A DNA stretch of 64,000 bases, from the NCBI GenBank assembly GCA_903868145.1, contig CAIPTY010000100.1, positions 17,896-81,895 of the forward strand. The letters are read 5' to 3'. The DNA is from an uncultured Desulfuromonadales bacterium. GTDB taxonomy: Bacteria > Desulfobacterota > Desulfuromonadia > Geobacterales > Pseudopelobacteraceae. Each line of letters begins with the position of its first letter. Within the stretch, counting starts at the first letter, position 1. A model generated the notes under the pieces. That model was given only the letters and a program-made list of their open reading frames with translations. It was not told the origin of the DNA and ran no database searches. Below, one piece after another: positions 1-9,102 of this stretch. A program made the position numbers and the translations under genes.

Positions 1-807
1 CTTTTTCAGACCGGGATAGCCATGGGCCGGCAGCATTTCGCCATGGGTGTAGATATTGATCCCCGTCCCTTCGGTCTGTTTGAGAATTTCTTCCAGCATC
101 TTCAGGTCGTGGCCGGATACCAGGATAGCCTTGCCGGCCCTGGTGCCGAGTTGAACCGGCGTGGGAACCGGGTGGCCGTAGGTGTCCGTGTGGGCGGTAT
201 TGAGGAGACCCATTACGGTCAGATTCTGCTTGCCGCACTCCATGGAAAGGCCGACGAAATCCATCAGACCCAGGTTGGCGTCGGTGGTTGCTGCCAGAGC
301 CTTCTGGAAAAAGGCCATCACCTCGTCATCGGTCTTTCCCAGAATCATGGCATGATCCATATATGCGGCCATGCCCTTCAGGCCGTACATCAGGATCTCG
401 ATTACGGAACGGATGTCTTCGTTGACGTGCTGGGTGTTGATGCCGTACTGCTCTCCCTGGGCGGTCATGCCGGCCAGATCATCGGCCGGTTTCCAGTCGG
501 CGACCGGATTACTGACAGCCGTTCCTAAGGAGGCTTTGGCTTTCTCTTTAAGCTCGTAGCACTGTTTGATCATACCGCCGATACGGGCTGCGTCAAAATC
601 AACATTGGTGACGGTAGTGAAGAGCGCCTCGATGGTGAAACGGTCGATCTCGGCGGTGCGCCCCAGTTTGTCGGCATAGAGCGCCAGGCTCTTCAGACCG
701 TACAGCAGATGATCCTGCAGTGCAGCCACTTCCGGTTTTTTGCCGCATACGCCTGAAATATTACAGCCGGTTCCCTGTGCTGCCTGTTCGCATTGATTAC
801 AGAACAT
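1..807 (-). CDS. hcp: Hydroxylamine reductase / hybrid cluster protein (C-terminus beyond the left edge)
   Basis: The reverse strand reads from an ATG at 807 without a stop to the window edge, giving 269 residues of a protein whose family is about 540 long, so roughly half is missing. It begins MFCNQCEQAAQGTGCN, with cysteines at residues 3, 6, 15 and 21 (C-x2-C-x8-C-x5-C), the N-terminal cluster pattern of Hcp from strict anaerobes; the rest matches the helical part of Hcp. The hybrid-cluster ligands lie outside the window. Hcp is a cytoplasmic Fe-S enzyme linked to nitrosative stress, acting as NO or hydroxylamine reductase. A strong AGGAGG lies 8 bases before the start. The gene is divergent from a ferredoxin-like gene and shares a control region holding an HcpR-like palindrome. 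Confidence 0.95.
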   Translation of the reverse strand, partial: MFCNQCEQAAQGTGCNISGVCGKKPEVAALQDHLLYGLKSLALYADKLGRTAEIDRFTIEALFTTVTNVDFDAARIGGMIKQCYELKEKAKASLGTAVSNPVADWKPADDLAGMTAQGEQYGINTQHVNEDIRSVIEILMYGLKGMAAYMDHAMILGKTDDEVMAFFQKALAATTDANLGLMDFVGLSMECGKQNLTVMGLLNTAHTDTYGHPVPTPVQLGTRAGKAILVSGHDLKMLEEILKQTEGTGINIYTHGEMLPAHGYPGLKK

Positions 808-835
808 TCGTTGTTCCTCCTGTGGGGTTTCAGTT

Positions 836-853
836 AAACTCGCTATCGAGTTT
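836..853 (-). other. Small hairpin in the hcp leader
   Basis: AAACTCG and CGAGTTT form a perfect 7-bp stem around the loop CTAT, between the predicted hcp -10 box and the hcp ribosome site. It may be a weak stem in the mRNA leader or a second protein-binding palindrome; the sequence does not decide. Confidence 0.4.
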
Positions 854-875
854 TTTCTGTTTGTATGATAGTGAG

Positions 876-881
876 AGTATA
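876..881 (-). promoter_or_regulatory. Predicted -10 box of hcp
   Basis: On the reverse strand TATACT lies about 70 bases before the hcp start codon. A transcript starting near 869 would place the centre of the palindrome at 902-915 about 40 bases upstream, the usual place for a CRP/FNR-family activator overlapping the -35 region. Confidence 0.5.
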
Positions 882-901
882 GTAGGTATTCAGATATTTA
901 C

Positions 902-915
902 TTGACGCCGGTCAA
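902..915. promoter_or_regulatory. HcpR-like (CRP/FNR family) operator
   Basis: TTGACGCCGGTCAA has perfect inverted half-sites (TTGAC-N4-GTCAA) flanked by A/T on both sides. This resembles the site described by comparative genomics for HcpR, the CRP/FNR-family regulator of hcp in metal-reducing deltaproteobacteria. It sits in the hcp/DUF362 divergent region, about 40 bases from the predicted hcp transcription start and 26 bases before the DUF362 start codon, so it could control both. No HcpR gene is in the window. Confidence 0.65.
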
Positions 916-941
916 AAATATCCATATTGGGAGGTACATTA

Positions 942-2045
942 ATGTCAAAAGTATATTTTGCGGACATGCGCGCCGGTCATACAGAAAACCTGTTCGACAA
1001 GATCAGCAGGATTCTGATTCTGTCCGGCTTGAAAGACACCATCTCCGAAGGTGACCTGACGGCCGTAAAGATCCATTTCGGCGAAAAGGGCAACAGCGCC
1101 TTCATCCGCCCGATCTTTGCCCGGCGTGTGGTGGAGGAAGTCAAGAAACTCGGGGCCAGACCGTTTCTGACCGATTCATCGACGCTGTACCCCGGCGAGC
1201 GTAAGGAAGCGGTCTCGGCCCTGACCTGTGCAATCGAGAACGGCTTTGCGTTTGCCTGTGCCGGTGCGCCGCTGATCATCAGTGATGGGCTGCGGGGCGT
1301 CACTGAGACGGAGGTTGCGGTGGACGGTGAGCTGCTGAAAAATGTCTACATCGGCACCGAGATCGTCGAGGCGGATTCGCTGGTGGCCATGACCCACTTC
1401 AAGTGCCATGAGCTGACCGGATTCGGCGGGGCAATCAAAAACCTGGGCATGGGGTGCGCCAGCCGCAAGGGGAAACTTGTCCAGCACTCCACGGTTGCGC
1501 CGGTGGTAGCGGTAAAAAAGTGTACCGGCTGCGGCATCTGTCCGCGCTCCTGTGCCCACGATGCCATTGTCATCACCGACGGCAAGGCGAACATTGATCC
1601 CCGGAAATGCGCCGGCTGTTCGCGCTGTATCACGGTTTGCCCGGTCACGGCGATCAATATCCAGTGGAACGAGGCGGCCGATCTGGTCATGCGCAAAATG
1701 GCCGAATACGCCAAGGGTGCGTTGACCGGCAAGGATGGCAAGGCGGTCTACATCAGCTTTATCACGCAGGTGTCACCGGCCTGTGACTGCTACGGCCATT
1801 CCGATGCCCCGATCGTAAACGACATCGGCATTTGCGCCTCAACCGATCCGGTGGCCATCGATCAGGCCTGCGCCGACCTGGTCAACGGGGCCCGCGGCAA
1901 CGAAGGTTCGGCCCTGCAGTCCGGTCACGAGCCTGGCGGGGACAAGTTCCGTGGCTGCTGGCCGGAGATACCCTGGGAGGTTCAACTGGAGCATGGGGAA
2001 AAGATCGGGCTGGGAACCAGAACGTATGAGCTGGTGAGGCTATGA
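942..2045 (+). CDS. DUF362 protein with two [4Fe-4S] ferredoxin motifs
   Basis: A 367-residue cytoplasmic iron-sulfur protein. Residues 1 to about 180 and the C-terminal part match the DUF362 fold. Between them are two clusters of cysteines, CTGCGICPRSC and CAGCSRCITVC, each C-x2-C-x2-C-x3-C, typical of 2[4Fe-4S] ferredoxins. The ATG at 942 is preferred because GGGAGG ends 7 bases before it; a TTG at 927 is in frame but overlaps that site. No signal peptide is visible. The role is unknown; it probably transfers electrons. Being divergent from hcp across a shared palindrome, it could serve or be co-regulated with Hcp (inference). Its stop overlaps the start of the next gene by 4 bases. Confidence 0.85.
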   Translation: MSKVYFADMRAGHTENLFDKISRILILSGLKDTISEGDLTAVKIHFGEKGNSAFIRPIFARRVVEEVKKLGARPFLTDSSTLYPGERKEAVSALTCAIENGFAFACAGAPLIISDGLRGVTETEVAVDGELLKNVYIGTEIVEADSLVAMTHFKCHELTGFGGAIKNLGMGCASRKGKLVQHSTVAPVVAVKKCTGCGICPRSCAHDAIVITDGKANIDPRKCAGCSRCITVCPVTAINIQWNEAADLVMRKMAEYAKGALTGKDGKAVYISFITQVSPACDCYGHSDAPIVNDIGICASTDPVAIDQACADLVNGARGNEGSALQSGHEPGGDKFRGCWPEIPWEVQLEHGEKIGLGTRTYELVRL

Positions 2046-3388
2046 AACTGATACAATCTGGCCGTCTGTTTGCCGCGGTGGCAGTGGCTCTTGCCCTGGT
2101 TTCGTCGCCGTTGTATGCCGATGATCCCAGGCCGGTCCGGATCGAGGATCTACGAAGGATTCCCCAGGATGTGCGCCCTTTCTCCGCAGCGATCAACGTG
2201 CCGATGAACGCGGACGAACAGGCTCGTGCCCTGCGGCAGTTTCGTGAACGCTACTTTTCCCCCTGGACATCAGCGGTGCCGCTCTACAGTATCACCCAGG
2301 CAATCGCGGACATGAAGTCCTATACGGAAAAAACCTGGTACGGGGAAAACCGGATCAGGGTGGAACCGGAGCGGATCAACCGTTTGCTGGCTCTGGCCGA
2401 TCTTGACCGTATTCCTTCGATGAACCGTTTGGGGATCGCCATTGAGCCGGTCTCTGTCCGTTCCCTGCCGGGCATCAGGCCCTTCTACGAGACCGACGAC
2501 GATTTTCCCTTCGATCAACTGCAGTACAGCGAGATCAAGCTGAACGAGCCGGTGCGTATCCTTCATGCATCTACAGACGGAGCATGGCTCTACATCGAGA
2601 CATCCGGTGTGTCCGGCTGGGTGACATCCGGTGCAGTGAGGCTTGTCGATGAATCCGTGCGACAGCGGATGAACAGTGCCCAGCAGGTAGTTGTGCTAAA
2701 GGATTTTGCTGTGATCAGGGATGGGCAGGGAAAGCCGCTGCAACAGCCAAAGGTTGGAACCTTGTATCCGCTGGTGAAAGAAAATCCGGACTTTTGGCTG
2801 GTTCACGCTGCGGTTGCGGGAGAAGGAGAACAGGCGACATTTAAAACAGCGCGTATCGACAGGAATGATGCAGCTCTCCACCCGCTGCCGTTTACGAGCG
2901 AGACCGTTACGGTTGTTGGCAATGAATTGCTGAAAACTCCCTACGGATGGGGCGAAATATTCCGTAACCGCGACTGCTCCGCGACCACCAGAGATTTTTT
3001 TCTCCCCTTCGGTATCTGGCTTCCGCGTAATTCGCTGCAGCAGATATCTTCCGGCCCATTCGTGTCCCTGGCGAACCTCCCCAATGCTGACAAGGAGAAG
3101 CTGCTGCGCGAGCAGGGTGTGCCCTTCAGGACACTTGTACATCGCAAGGGACATATCATGCTGTACGCCGGTCTTATTGACGGCAAACCGGTTATTTTGC
3201 ACAATACCTGGGCGATACGCTTCAAGCGCGGGGACGCCCCTGAAGAAAAGTTCTACATTGGCAGGACTGTTCTGAGCACTCTGGAACCGGGCAAGGAACT
3301 GCCTCTCTCACGAGGGGTAATTCTCGATTATCTGGATGGAATGCTCCTGTTGCCGGTGAAGGGACAGGGGGAAGGGGCGAACAGGTGA
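2042..3388 (+). CDS. Secreted SH3/NlpC-P60 family cell-wall hydrolase
   Basis: A 448-residue protein with an N-terminal signal peptide (MKLIQSG, then a hydrophobic stretch ending LVSSPLYA). It resembles NlpC/P60 proteins that carry an N-terminal stabilising domain and bacterial SH3 domains (about residues 160-270) before the papain-like domain. The likely nucleophile is the Cys of [12 protein letters not shown] (about residue 311), and the His is in KGHIMLYAG (about residue 375), followed by LHNTW. Such enzymes cut peptide bonds in peptidoglycan stems. The start overlaps the DUF362 stop (ATGA), and its own stop overlaps the dtd start (GTGA), so the three genes are probably one transcript. Confidence 0.85.
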   Translation: MKLIQSGRLFAAVAVALALVSSPLYADDPRPVRIEDLRRIPQDVRPFSAAINVPMNADEQARALRQFRERYFSPWTSAVPLYSITQAIADMKSYTEKTWYGENRIRVEPERINRLLALADLDRIPSMNRLGIAIEPVSVRSLPGIRPFYETDDDFPFDQLQYSEIKLNEPVRILHASTDGAWLYIETSGVSGWVTSGAVRLVDESVRQRMNSAQQVVVLKDFAVIRDGQGKPLQQPKVGTLYPLVKENPDFWLVHAAVAGEGEQATFKTARIDRNDAALHPLPFTSETVTVVGNELLKTPYGWGEIFRNRDCSATTRDFFLPFGIWLPRNSLQQISSGPFVSLANLPNADKEKLLREQGVPFRTLVHRKGHIMLYAGLIDGKPVILHNTWAIRFKRGDAPEEKFYIGRTVLSTLEPGKELPLSRGVILDYLDGMLLLPVKGQGEGANR

Positions 3389-3822
3389 AAACCGTTATCC
3401 AGCGCGTAGTGTCCGCATCGGTGCTTGTGGAAGGAGCCGTTGTCGGCGGGATCGGGCGAGGTATCACGGTTTTTCTGGGAGTCGAGCGGGGAGACGATGA
3501 GTCAAAAGCAGACTGGCTGGCGCAGAAGATTGTCAATCTGAGGATCTTCCCCGATGATGACGGAAAGATGAACCTCTCGGTTGTAGAGAGCGGCGGCTCG
3601 CTGCTGATTGTGTCCCAGTTCACTCTGGCGGGCAACTGTGCAAAGGGGAAAAGGCCTTCGTTTGATTCAGCGGCGAGGCCGGACGAGGCAAGGCGGGTGT
3701 ATGAATACTTTGTCGAAGCGGTAAAACAGCTTGGCGTGACGGTCGCAACCGGTATCTTCCAGGCCGACATGCGGGTGGCGTTGGTCAATGACGGGCCGGT
3801 GACCTTCATCCTGGAACGGTAG
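3385..3822 (+). CDS. dtd: D-aminoacyl-tRNA deacylase
   Basis: A 145-residue protein, the full family length, with the two DTD signatures: SQFTLAG near residue 77 and NDGPVTF near the C-terminus. The enzyme hydrolyses D-amino acids, and glycine from mischarged tRNA-Ala, off tRNA in the cytoplasm. Translation starts at a GTG overlapping the preceding TGA, which suggests coupling to the hydrolase gene. No oddities are seen. Confidence 0.95.
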   Translation: MKTVIQRVVSASVLVEGAVVGGIGRGITVFLGVERGDDESKADWLAQKIVNLRIFPDDDGKMNLSVVESGGSLLIVSQFTLAGNCAKGKRPSFDSAARPDEARRVYEYFVEAVKQLGVTVATGIFQADMRVALVNDGPVTFILER

Positions 3823-3920
3823 GTCACCCGCCGACGTTCTCGAAGGGAAATGAGCAACCAGCAGAATATATTGACAATCAATACGGACAGGCCTTAGAGT
3901 TGCGCGACTTCGAGGCGACC

Positions 3921-4421
3921 ATGATTTCACGGGAAAAAATCAAAAAACACTTCAAGGAAATCATGTCGCTGGACAGTCATCCCGGGCATATTTCGACCGG
4001 TTTCGCCGTAGGTGTCTTTATCAGTTTTACTCCGCCCATACCCGGCCTGCATACCGCTCTGGCGCTGATTGTCGCCTTTGTATTCCGTCTCAATAAGCTG
4101 ACCTGCCTGACCGGCTCCTGGGTCAACTCCCCCATAACCGTCGTTCCATCCATGATACTCAGCTACAAACTGGGAAAATGGCTTCTCGGAGGTCATGGCG
4201 CATCAGAACTGAGGATACGCAACCTGGATTGGCACACCCTCAAGGGGGTCATGATTCACCATTCCAAGCCGCTGCTGCTGGGGTGCTCTATCATCGGTTT
4301 CTTCGCCGCAGTGGCGGCGTACTTCATCTGTTACCGGTTGCTGGTGTTTTTCAGGCGCAAGGATGCCGCACTGGCCGAGATAACCCGCGAGATGGAAGTT
4401 GTGGGGGAAGAACTGGAATAA
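3921..4421 (+). CDS. DUF2062 membrane protein
   Basis: A 166-residue protein with the DUF2062 pattern: a short N-terminal amphipathic part (ISREKIKKHFKEIMSLDSHPGHISTGFAVGVFISFTPPIPGLHT), then membrane segments at about residues 30-65 and 115-145. The ATG at 3921 is chosen because GAGG lies 5 bases before it; a TTG at 3900 is also in frame. Function is unknown; the family is often near glycosyltransferase or envelope genes, and here it precedes uppP by 41 bases. Confidence 0.8.
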   Translation: MISREKIKKHFKEIMSLDSHPGHISTGFAVGVFISFTPPIPGLHTALALIVAFVFRLNKLTCLTGSWVNSPITVVPSMILSYKLGKWLLGGHGASELRIRNLDWHTLKGVMIHHSKPLLLGCSIIGFFAAVAAYFICYRLLVFFRRKDAALAEITREMEVVGEELE

Positions 4422-4462
4422 ACCGCATCTTAATTTGTCAGTCCTGAAAGGAGCAGCATCCC

Positions 4463-5284
4463 GTGAATCTTCTCCACTCCGTAGTGCTCGGAGCGCTGCA
4501 GGGTTTCGCCGAAGTCCTGCCGGTCAGCAGTTCCGCCCATCTTATCCTGGTTCCCTGGCTGCTGAAGTGGCCCGAATCGGGGCTGACCTTTGACGTTGCC
4601 CTGCATCTGGGCACCTTCCTGGCTCTGTCGCTTTACTTCTGGCGTGACATTGTCGAAATGACAGCGTCCTTTTTCGAGGCGCTCTCCAGCCGATCTCTGG
4701 ACACCCCGGCCAAACGGCTGCCATTTCTGATTATCGGCGCCACCGTTCCTGCCGCCGTAGTGGGCAAACTGTTTGAGCACAAGATAGAGGCCATCTTCCG
4801 TACTAATCCCCTGTTGATCGCTGGCGCGCTGATTGTCTTCGGAATAATACTGGGAATAGCCGATACGGTCGGTCGCAAACGTTTGATGCTGGACGGGATC
4901 ACGCCGGCCAGCGCTCTGCTGATCGGGATCCTGCAGTGTCTGGCGCTGATCCCCGGCGTTTCCCGCTCCGGTATCACCATCACCGCCGGACTGATGATGG
5001 GATTGACTCGCGAGACCGCTGCCCGCTTCTCGTTCCTGATGTCACTTCCGATTGTCTCCGGGGCAGCCTTGCTCAAGACCCTGCACCTGGCCAAGCACGG
5101 GATTCCAGCCGGTGAAGGGGTGCCCATGCTGGTCGGGATCGTGGTTTCAGCGATTACCGGGTATATAAGCGTTGCCTTCCTGCTCAAGTTTGTACAGAAA
5201 CGGAGTGTGTCGCCCTTCGTCTGGTATCGGGTAGTGGCGGGCGGGTTTGTCATTGCGGCAATCATGTCGGGATTCAAGGGGTAG
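4463..5284 (+). CDS. uppP: Undecaprenyl-diphosphatase (BacA family)
   Basis: A 273-residue integral membrane protein with the BacA/UppP signatures: GFAEVLPVSSSAH near residue 15 (the family's E/Q-rich motif 1) and PGVSRSGIT near residue 170. It dephosphorylates undecaprenyl diphosphate, recycling the lipid carrier for peptidoglycan and O-antigen, and gives some bacitracin resistance. Start is a GTG with AAGGAG about 10 bases upstream. radC follows after 2 bases. Confidence 0.95.
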   Translation: MNLLHSVVLGALQGFAEVLPVSSSAHLILVPWLLKWPESGLTFDVALHLGTFLALSLYFWRDIVEMTASFFEALSSRSLDTPAKRLPFLIIGATVPAAVVGKLFEHKIEAIFRTNPLLIAGALIVFGIILGIADTVGRKRLMLDGITPASALLIGILQCLALIPGVSRSGITITAGLMMGLTRETAARFSFLMSLPIVSGAALLKTLHLAKHGIPAGEGVPMLVGIVVSAITGYISVAFLLKFVQKRSVSPFVWYRVVAGGFVIAAIMSGFKG

Positions 5285-5286
5285 GG

Positions 5287-5976
5287 ATGGCGGGCGGGAT
5301 CAAGGAATGGCCGGAGGATGAACGGCCACGGGAAAAGATGATCAAACAGGGGGTTGGCAGTCTGAGCAATGCCGAGCTGCTGGCGCTGATTATCCGAACC
5401 GGAGATACCACCACCAAAAAAAGCGCGATTGATCTGGGGCGTGAGATCATCTCTCACTTTGGGGATAACCTGCGAGAGCTGGGGAGCGCCGATCTTGCTG
5501 AAATCTGTGCAATAAAGGGGATGGGCCCCGCCAAGGCGACCGGCATCAAGGCGGCCTTTGCCCTGGCATCGCGTTTCCAGGCCCGCAAGCTGGAACGTTT
5601 TGACCGTTTCACCTCACCGCAACAGATCTTCGATTATTTTCAGCACGAATTCCGTGACGCCCGCAAGGAATACTTCCTGGCGCTGCTGCTGGACGGCAAG
5701 AATCGGATTATCCGCAGAGTCCAGGTTTCAGAAGGTTCACTGAATCAATCGATCGTACATCCGAGAGAGGTCTTCAGCCCGGCTGTCAAGGAGTCTGCGG
5801 CAGCCGTGATTCTGATCCATAACCACCCCACCGGCGACCCCGCGCCCAGTACGGAGGACATCGCCATCACCCGCCGTCTTCGCGAGGCCGGTGATATCAT
5901 GGGGATCAAGGTGCTTGATCACATCATCATCGGGGATGGGGAATACCTCAGCTTTGTGGAGCGGGGTCTGCTGTAG
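5287..5976 (+). CDS. radC: RadC family JAB-domain protein
   Basis: A 229-residue protein with an N-terminal helix-hairpin-helix part (about residues 1-100; CAIKGMGPAKATGIKAAF) and a C-terminal JAB/MPN+ domain. The metal motif HNHPTGDPAPSTED is intact (H-x-H-x7-S-x2-D), with the upstream Glu also present. The biochemical role of RadC remains unsettled; a direct role in repair has been questioned. It is packed behind uppP and converges on the hemY-type gene 17 bases downstream. Confidence 0.93.
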   Translation: MAGGIKEWPEDERPREKMIKQGVGSLSNAELLALIIRTGDTTTKKSAIDLGREIISHFGDNLRELGSADLAEICAIKGMGPAKATGIKAAFALASRFQARKLERFDRFTSPQQIFDYFQHEFRDARKEYFLALLLDGKNRIIRRVQVSEGSLNQSIVHPREVFSPAVKESAAAVILIHNHPTGDPAPSTEDIAITRRLREAGDIMGIKVLDHIIIGDGEYLSFVERGLL

Positions 5977-5993
5977 AGCGTGTCCGTAAATTT

Positions 5994-7406
5994 TCAGCCT
6001 GCCAATGCCGCCAATGTCTCGTCAGATGCCCGCTGGGCGGCGGCCACGCAGTCGTTCAGGCCGATACCGCGGTAGGAGTTGCCGGTCAGGATCAGTCCGG
6101 TATGTTTTTTCAACAACCCTGCCAATGACTCCAGCCTTTTGCCATGCCCGACCGTATACTGGGGAATGGCCTGGGGGTGGCGGAAGATACGCACAAACGA
6201 TGGATCGATCCCTATCCCCATGGTTGCCTGAAGATCGCGCTTTACCCGGGCTGTAACCTCGTCATCACTCAGATTCACATACTCCGGAAAACAGGCCCCT
6301 CCCATCATGCTGCGCAGCAGCACCCTGCCCTGCGGCGCACGGTTTTCAAACATGCTGGAATCCCACAGGGTTCCGAGCGTGCTGCGTCCTTCCTTCCTGG
6401 GTATCAGATAACCGAAGCCGTCCAGCGAATGGGAGATTTTATCGCGCTCGTACCCGAAACAGACCACCGTCATGCTGGCGTAGGGGATCTGACGCAGTAT
6501 GCCTGACAGCCCATTGTCGCAGGCAGAGAGTATCTCCGCAGCGGTAAATGCCGGGGAAGCGATAATGACCGCATCAGCTTCATATCCACGAGAATCAGCG
6601 CACGAAACCCGCCAGGGAGAGCTTGTTCCCTTATTCACAGTTACAACCTCGTGCCCCGGTTCAACAATCCCGCCCAGCGATGCGGACAGGGCATCTGAAA
6701 GATACTGGATCCCCTCACGAAACGAGGTGAGTACTCCGCCTGGTCCGGCGGCGCTGGAAACGACCTTTCCCTCGGCAATATCCCTTTTCTTCTTTTTAGC
6801 CAGCCTGACCATGGCCCGGATCAAACCGCCGTATTCTTGCTCCAGCTCTGCGATGCGCGGGAAACAGGATACGAGGGACATGGTCTCCGGGTCACCGGCG
6901 AAGATGCCGGATACCATGGGAGCAATCAGCTTGTCGAGAGCCTCGGCCCCCAACCGGCGGCGACCAAAGTCGGCCAGGGTTTCATCCACGCCGACAGGAG
7001 CAGATGCTATGAAGGGGGTCGGCTCCATTGCCAGACGCAGTTTGCCCGGCCAGGAAATCAGGCGGCTTTTCAGGAATGCGGGTCCGCCGTCCGGTAGCTG
7101 GTGCAGTTCGCCGCCGGAAAAGATGAAGCGCTTGCGGGCGTTGTCGTTGCTGTGATGGAGATGGCCACTGACACCGATGGCTGAGCAGAGTTCCAGGGTC
7201 TGGGGTTTGCTGTCAAGAAACCCGTTGGGCCCCCATTCGCAGGTATAACCCTCCTCACGAATGCTCCAGATCTTGCCGCCGACACGTGCCTCTTTTTCCA
7301 GCAGGCTTATATCCAGCTCGATGCCGGATTTTGCAGCTTTATCACGCAGCAGCCAGGCTGTTGAAAGCCCGGAGATGCCGCCGCCGATGATGATCACTTT
7401 TTTCAT
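5994..7406 (-). CDS. hemY: Protoporphyrinogen oxidase, FAD-dependent (HemY type)
   Basis: A 470-residue flavoprotein starting MKKVIIIGGGISGLSTAWLL, a classic dinucleotide-binding motif (GxGxxG), with NAD(P)-binding Rossmann and amine-oxidase-like regions throughout, and the closing GNSYRGIGLNDCVAAA typical of protoporphyrinogen oxidase. It oxidises protoporphyrinogen (or coproporphyrinogen) IX in haem synthesis. An ATG three codons earlier (7415) is only one base from AGGAG, so the ATG at 7406, about ten bases away, is the likelier start. No other haem genes are in the window. Whether the substrate is proto- or coproporphyrinogen cannot be told from sequence alone. Confidence 0.9.
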   Translation of the reverse strand: MKKVIIIGGGISGLSTAWLLRDKAAKSGIELDISLLEKEARVGGKIWSIREEGYTCEWGPNGFLDSKPQTLELCSAIGVSGHLHHSNDNARKRFIFSGGELHQLPDGGPAFLKSRLISWPGKLRLAMEPTPFIASAPVGVDETLADFGRRRLGAEALDKLIAPMVSGIFAGDPETMSLVSCFPRIAELEQEYGGLIRAMVRLAKKKKRDIAEGKVVSSAAGPGGVLTSFREGIQYLSDALSASLGGIVEPGHEVVTVNKGTSSPWRVSCADSRGYEADAVIIASPAFTAAEILSACDNGLSGILRQIPYASMTVVCFGYERDKISHSLDGFGYLIPRKEGRSTLGTLWDSSMFENRAPQGRVLLRSMMGGACFPEYVNLSDDEVTARVKRDLQATMGIGIDPSFVRIFRHPQAIPQYTVGHGKRLESLAGLLKKHTGLILTGNSYRGIGLNDCVAAAQRASDETLAALAG

Positions 7407-7493
7407 ATATTTCATTCTCCTGTATGTCTGCCGGATTTTTCGGGATAGTACGACCGTAGCGCAACGCTGTCAAGGTATACGCCAGAGCTTCTG

Positions 7494-7522
7494 TTGACAT
7501 GCTGCCAAAGGCGGCTTAGAGT
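7494..7522 (+). promoter_or_regulatory. Sigma-70-like promoter of the DnaJ-family gene
   Basis: A perfect -35 box TTGACA (7494-7499) is followed after 17 bases by TAGAGT (7517-7522). The start codon of the chaperone gene is 33 bases further on. Confidence 0.6.
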
Positions 7523-7554
7523 GTGATTACAATACAGAAAGGACGGAGAATATC

Positions 7555-8454
7555 ATGGCCGCTGCAGATTATTACAAGGTACTCGGGATCGATAAAAAAT
7601 CCTCCCCCGAAGACATCAAGAAGGCATTCCGCAAACTGGCGGTCAAGTATCACCCTGACCGCAACCCGGACAACAGGACCGCCGAGGACAAATTCAAGGA
7701 GATCAATGAGGCCTACGCCGTACTCTCTGATCCGAAAAAGAAAGAGGAGTACGATACCTACGGGTCCAGCGGTTTCCATAAGCAGTACAGCCAGGAGGAT
7801 ATCTTCAGGGGTTTTGATTTTGGCAATGCCTATAAGGGTATGGGTGCCGGCGGTGGTGAAGACATCTTCTCGCGTCTGTTCGGGGGTTCTTTTGGCGGAC
7901 GGGCGGGGCGCGCCGGTTTTCACTCCGGCCCTCAGAAGGGTGGCGACCTGGAGATGGAAACCGATGTCAGTTTCCGTGATGCCGTGCAGGGGGCGGAGAA
8001 GGTGATCGCTTTCCGCCGCAACGGCAAACGTGAGGAATTGCGGGTGAAGATTCCGGCAGGTGTCGATAACGGCAGCAAGATTCGGATCACCGGCAAGGGG
8101 GGGCAGGGTGAGGGGGGAGGGGAGGCAGGCGATCTGTTCATGATCATCCGCGTGCTGCCCGATCCTGTTTTTAGCCGCGAAGGGGGCGATCTGACGGTGG
8201 AGCGCCGGATTCCGTTCAGTTCCGCCTGTCTGGGAACTTCACTGGATGTACCGACTCTGGAGGGTGACAAGCGCATCAAGATACCGGCAGGCATCCAGCC
8301 CGGCACAAAGATCCGACTGAAAGGCTTCGGCGTAAAATCGCTGGGGTCAAACGCCAAAGGTGATCTCTATCTCAAGATCGCCCTGCACGTGCCGGAAGCC
8401 CTCAGCGACGAGCAGAAGAAGCTGGTGGAGGAACTGGCGGAGAAGGGGCTGTAA
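7555..8454 (+). CDS. DnaJ-family co-chaperone without zinc finger (CbpA-like)
   Basis: A 299-residue protein: J domain at residues 1-70 with the HPD tripeptide (KYHPDRNPDN), a Gly/Phe-rich linker at about 85-130 (GGEDIFSRLFGGSFGGRAG), then two DnaJ C-terminal beta domains. The four CxxCxGxG zinc repeats of true DnaJ are absent, so it belongs to the CbpA/DjlA-like type II group. It would stimulate the ATPase of DnaK and deliver substrates. It is transcribed alone from its own promoter. Confidence 0.92.
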   Translation: MAAADYYKVLGIDKKSSPEDIKKAFRKLAVKYHPDRNPDNRTAEDKFKEINEAYAVLSDPKKKEEYDTYGSSGFHKQYSQEDIFRGFDFGNAYKGMGAGGGEDIFSRLFGGSFGGRAGRAGFHSGPQKGGDLEMETDVSFRDAVQGAEKVIAFRRNGKREELRVKIPAGVDNGSKIRITGKGGQGEGGGEAGDLFMIIRVLPDPVFSREGGDLTVERRIPFSSACLGTSLDVPTLEGDKRIKIPAGIQPGTKIRLKGFGVKSLGSNAKGDLYLKIALHVPEALSDEQKKLVEELAEKGL

Positions 8455-8470
8455 AACAATTCATCAGGCC

Positions 8471-8944
8471 TCAGACTTTTGTCAATAACACCACTGCGTG
8501 CGCGGATATTCCTTCTCCGCGACCGGAAAACCCCAGCCCTTCCTCGGTTGTAGCCTTGACATTAACCTGATCAACGTCAGTATTCAGTACGGCGGCAATG
8601 TTCCGGCGCATCGTCCCGATATGCGGCGCCATTCTGGGCTGCTGGGCGATAATGGTGGCGTCCAGGTTGCCCAGTTTCCAACCCTTCCCGTCGGCAAGCT
8701 GCATGACCCGCTCCAGTAGTTTCAGGCTGTCAGCCCCCTTGTAGGTTGCATCGGTATCAGGAAAGTGCCTGCCGATATCGCCTTCACCCATGGCGCCGAG
8801 AATAGCATCGGAGATGGCGTGCAGCAGCACATCGGCATCGGAATGACCCAGCAATCCCTTCTCCCAGGGGATGTCAACCCCGCCCATGATCAGTTTTCTC
8901 CCCTCCACCAGGCGGTGAACGTCGTATCCGTGTCCTATGCGCAT
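8471..8944 (-). CDS. ispF: 2-C-methyl-D-erythritol 2,4-cyclodiphosphate synthase
   Basis: A 157-residue protein of exact family length. It has the metal-binding GYDVHRL near residue 6 (Asp and His ligands), [17 protein letters not shown] with the third ligand near residue 40, and [16 protein letters not shown] near the C-terminus. It makes the cyclic diphosphate intermediate in the non-mevalonate isoprenoid pathway. ispD, its frequent neighbour or fusion partner, is not beside it. It converges on the DnaJ-family gene with a 16-base gap. Confidence 0.96.
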   Translation of the reverse strand: MRIGHGYDVHRLVEGRKLIMGGVDIPWEKGLLGHSDADVLLHAISDAILGAMGEGDIGRHFPDTDATYKGADSLKLLERVMQLADGKGWKLGNLDATIIAQQPRMAPHIGTMRRNIAAVLNTDVDQVNVKATTEEGLGFSGRGEGISAHAVVLLTKV

Positions 8945-9102
8945 GTGCTCCTCCGTTTTTCTGACTGTACTGAATCATCCGCAACCTTTCAAGTGATTCT
9001 TCACTCCGGCGTGACGATAACGCGGCAATTTTACTTGTTGCATCGCACTGATTTTGCTATGGTGCGAGCCTGCATCTTCACAGATAAAGGGGAACGGGTA
9101 CG

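Noticed and set aside
22..528. 168-codon forward frame over hcp
   Set aside because: Opposite to the clear Hcp reading frame, which has strong family motifs.
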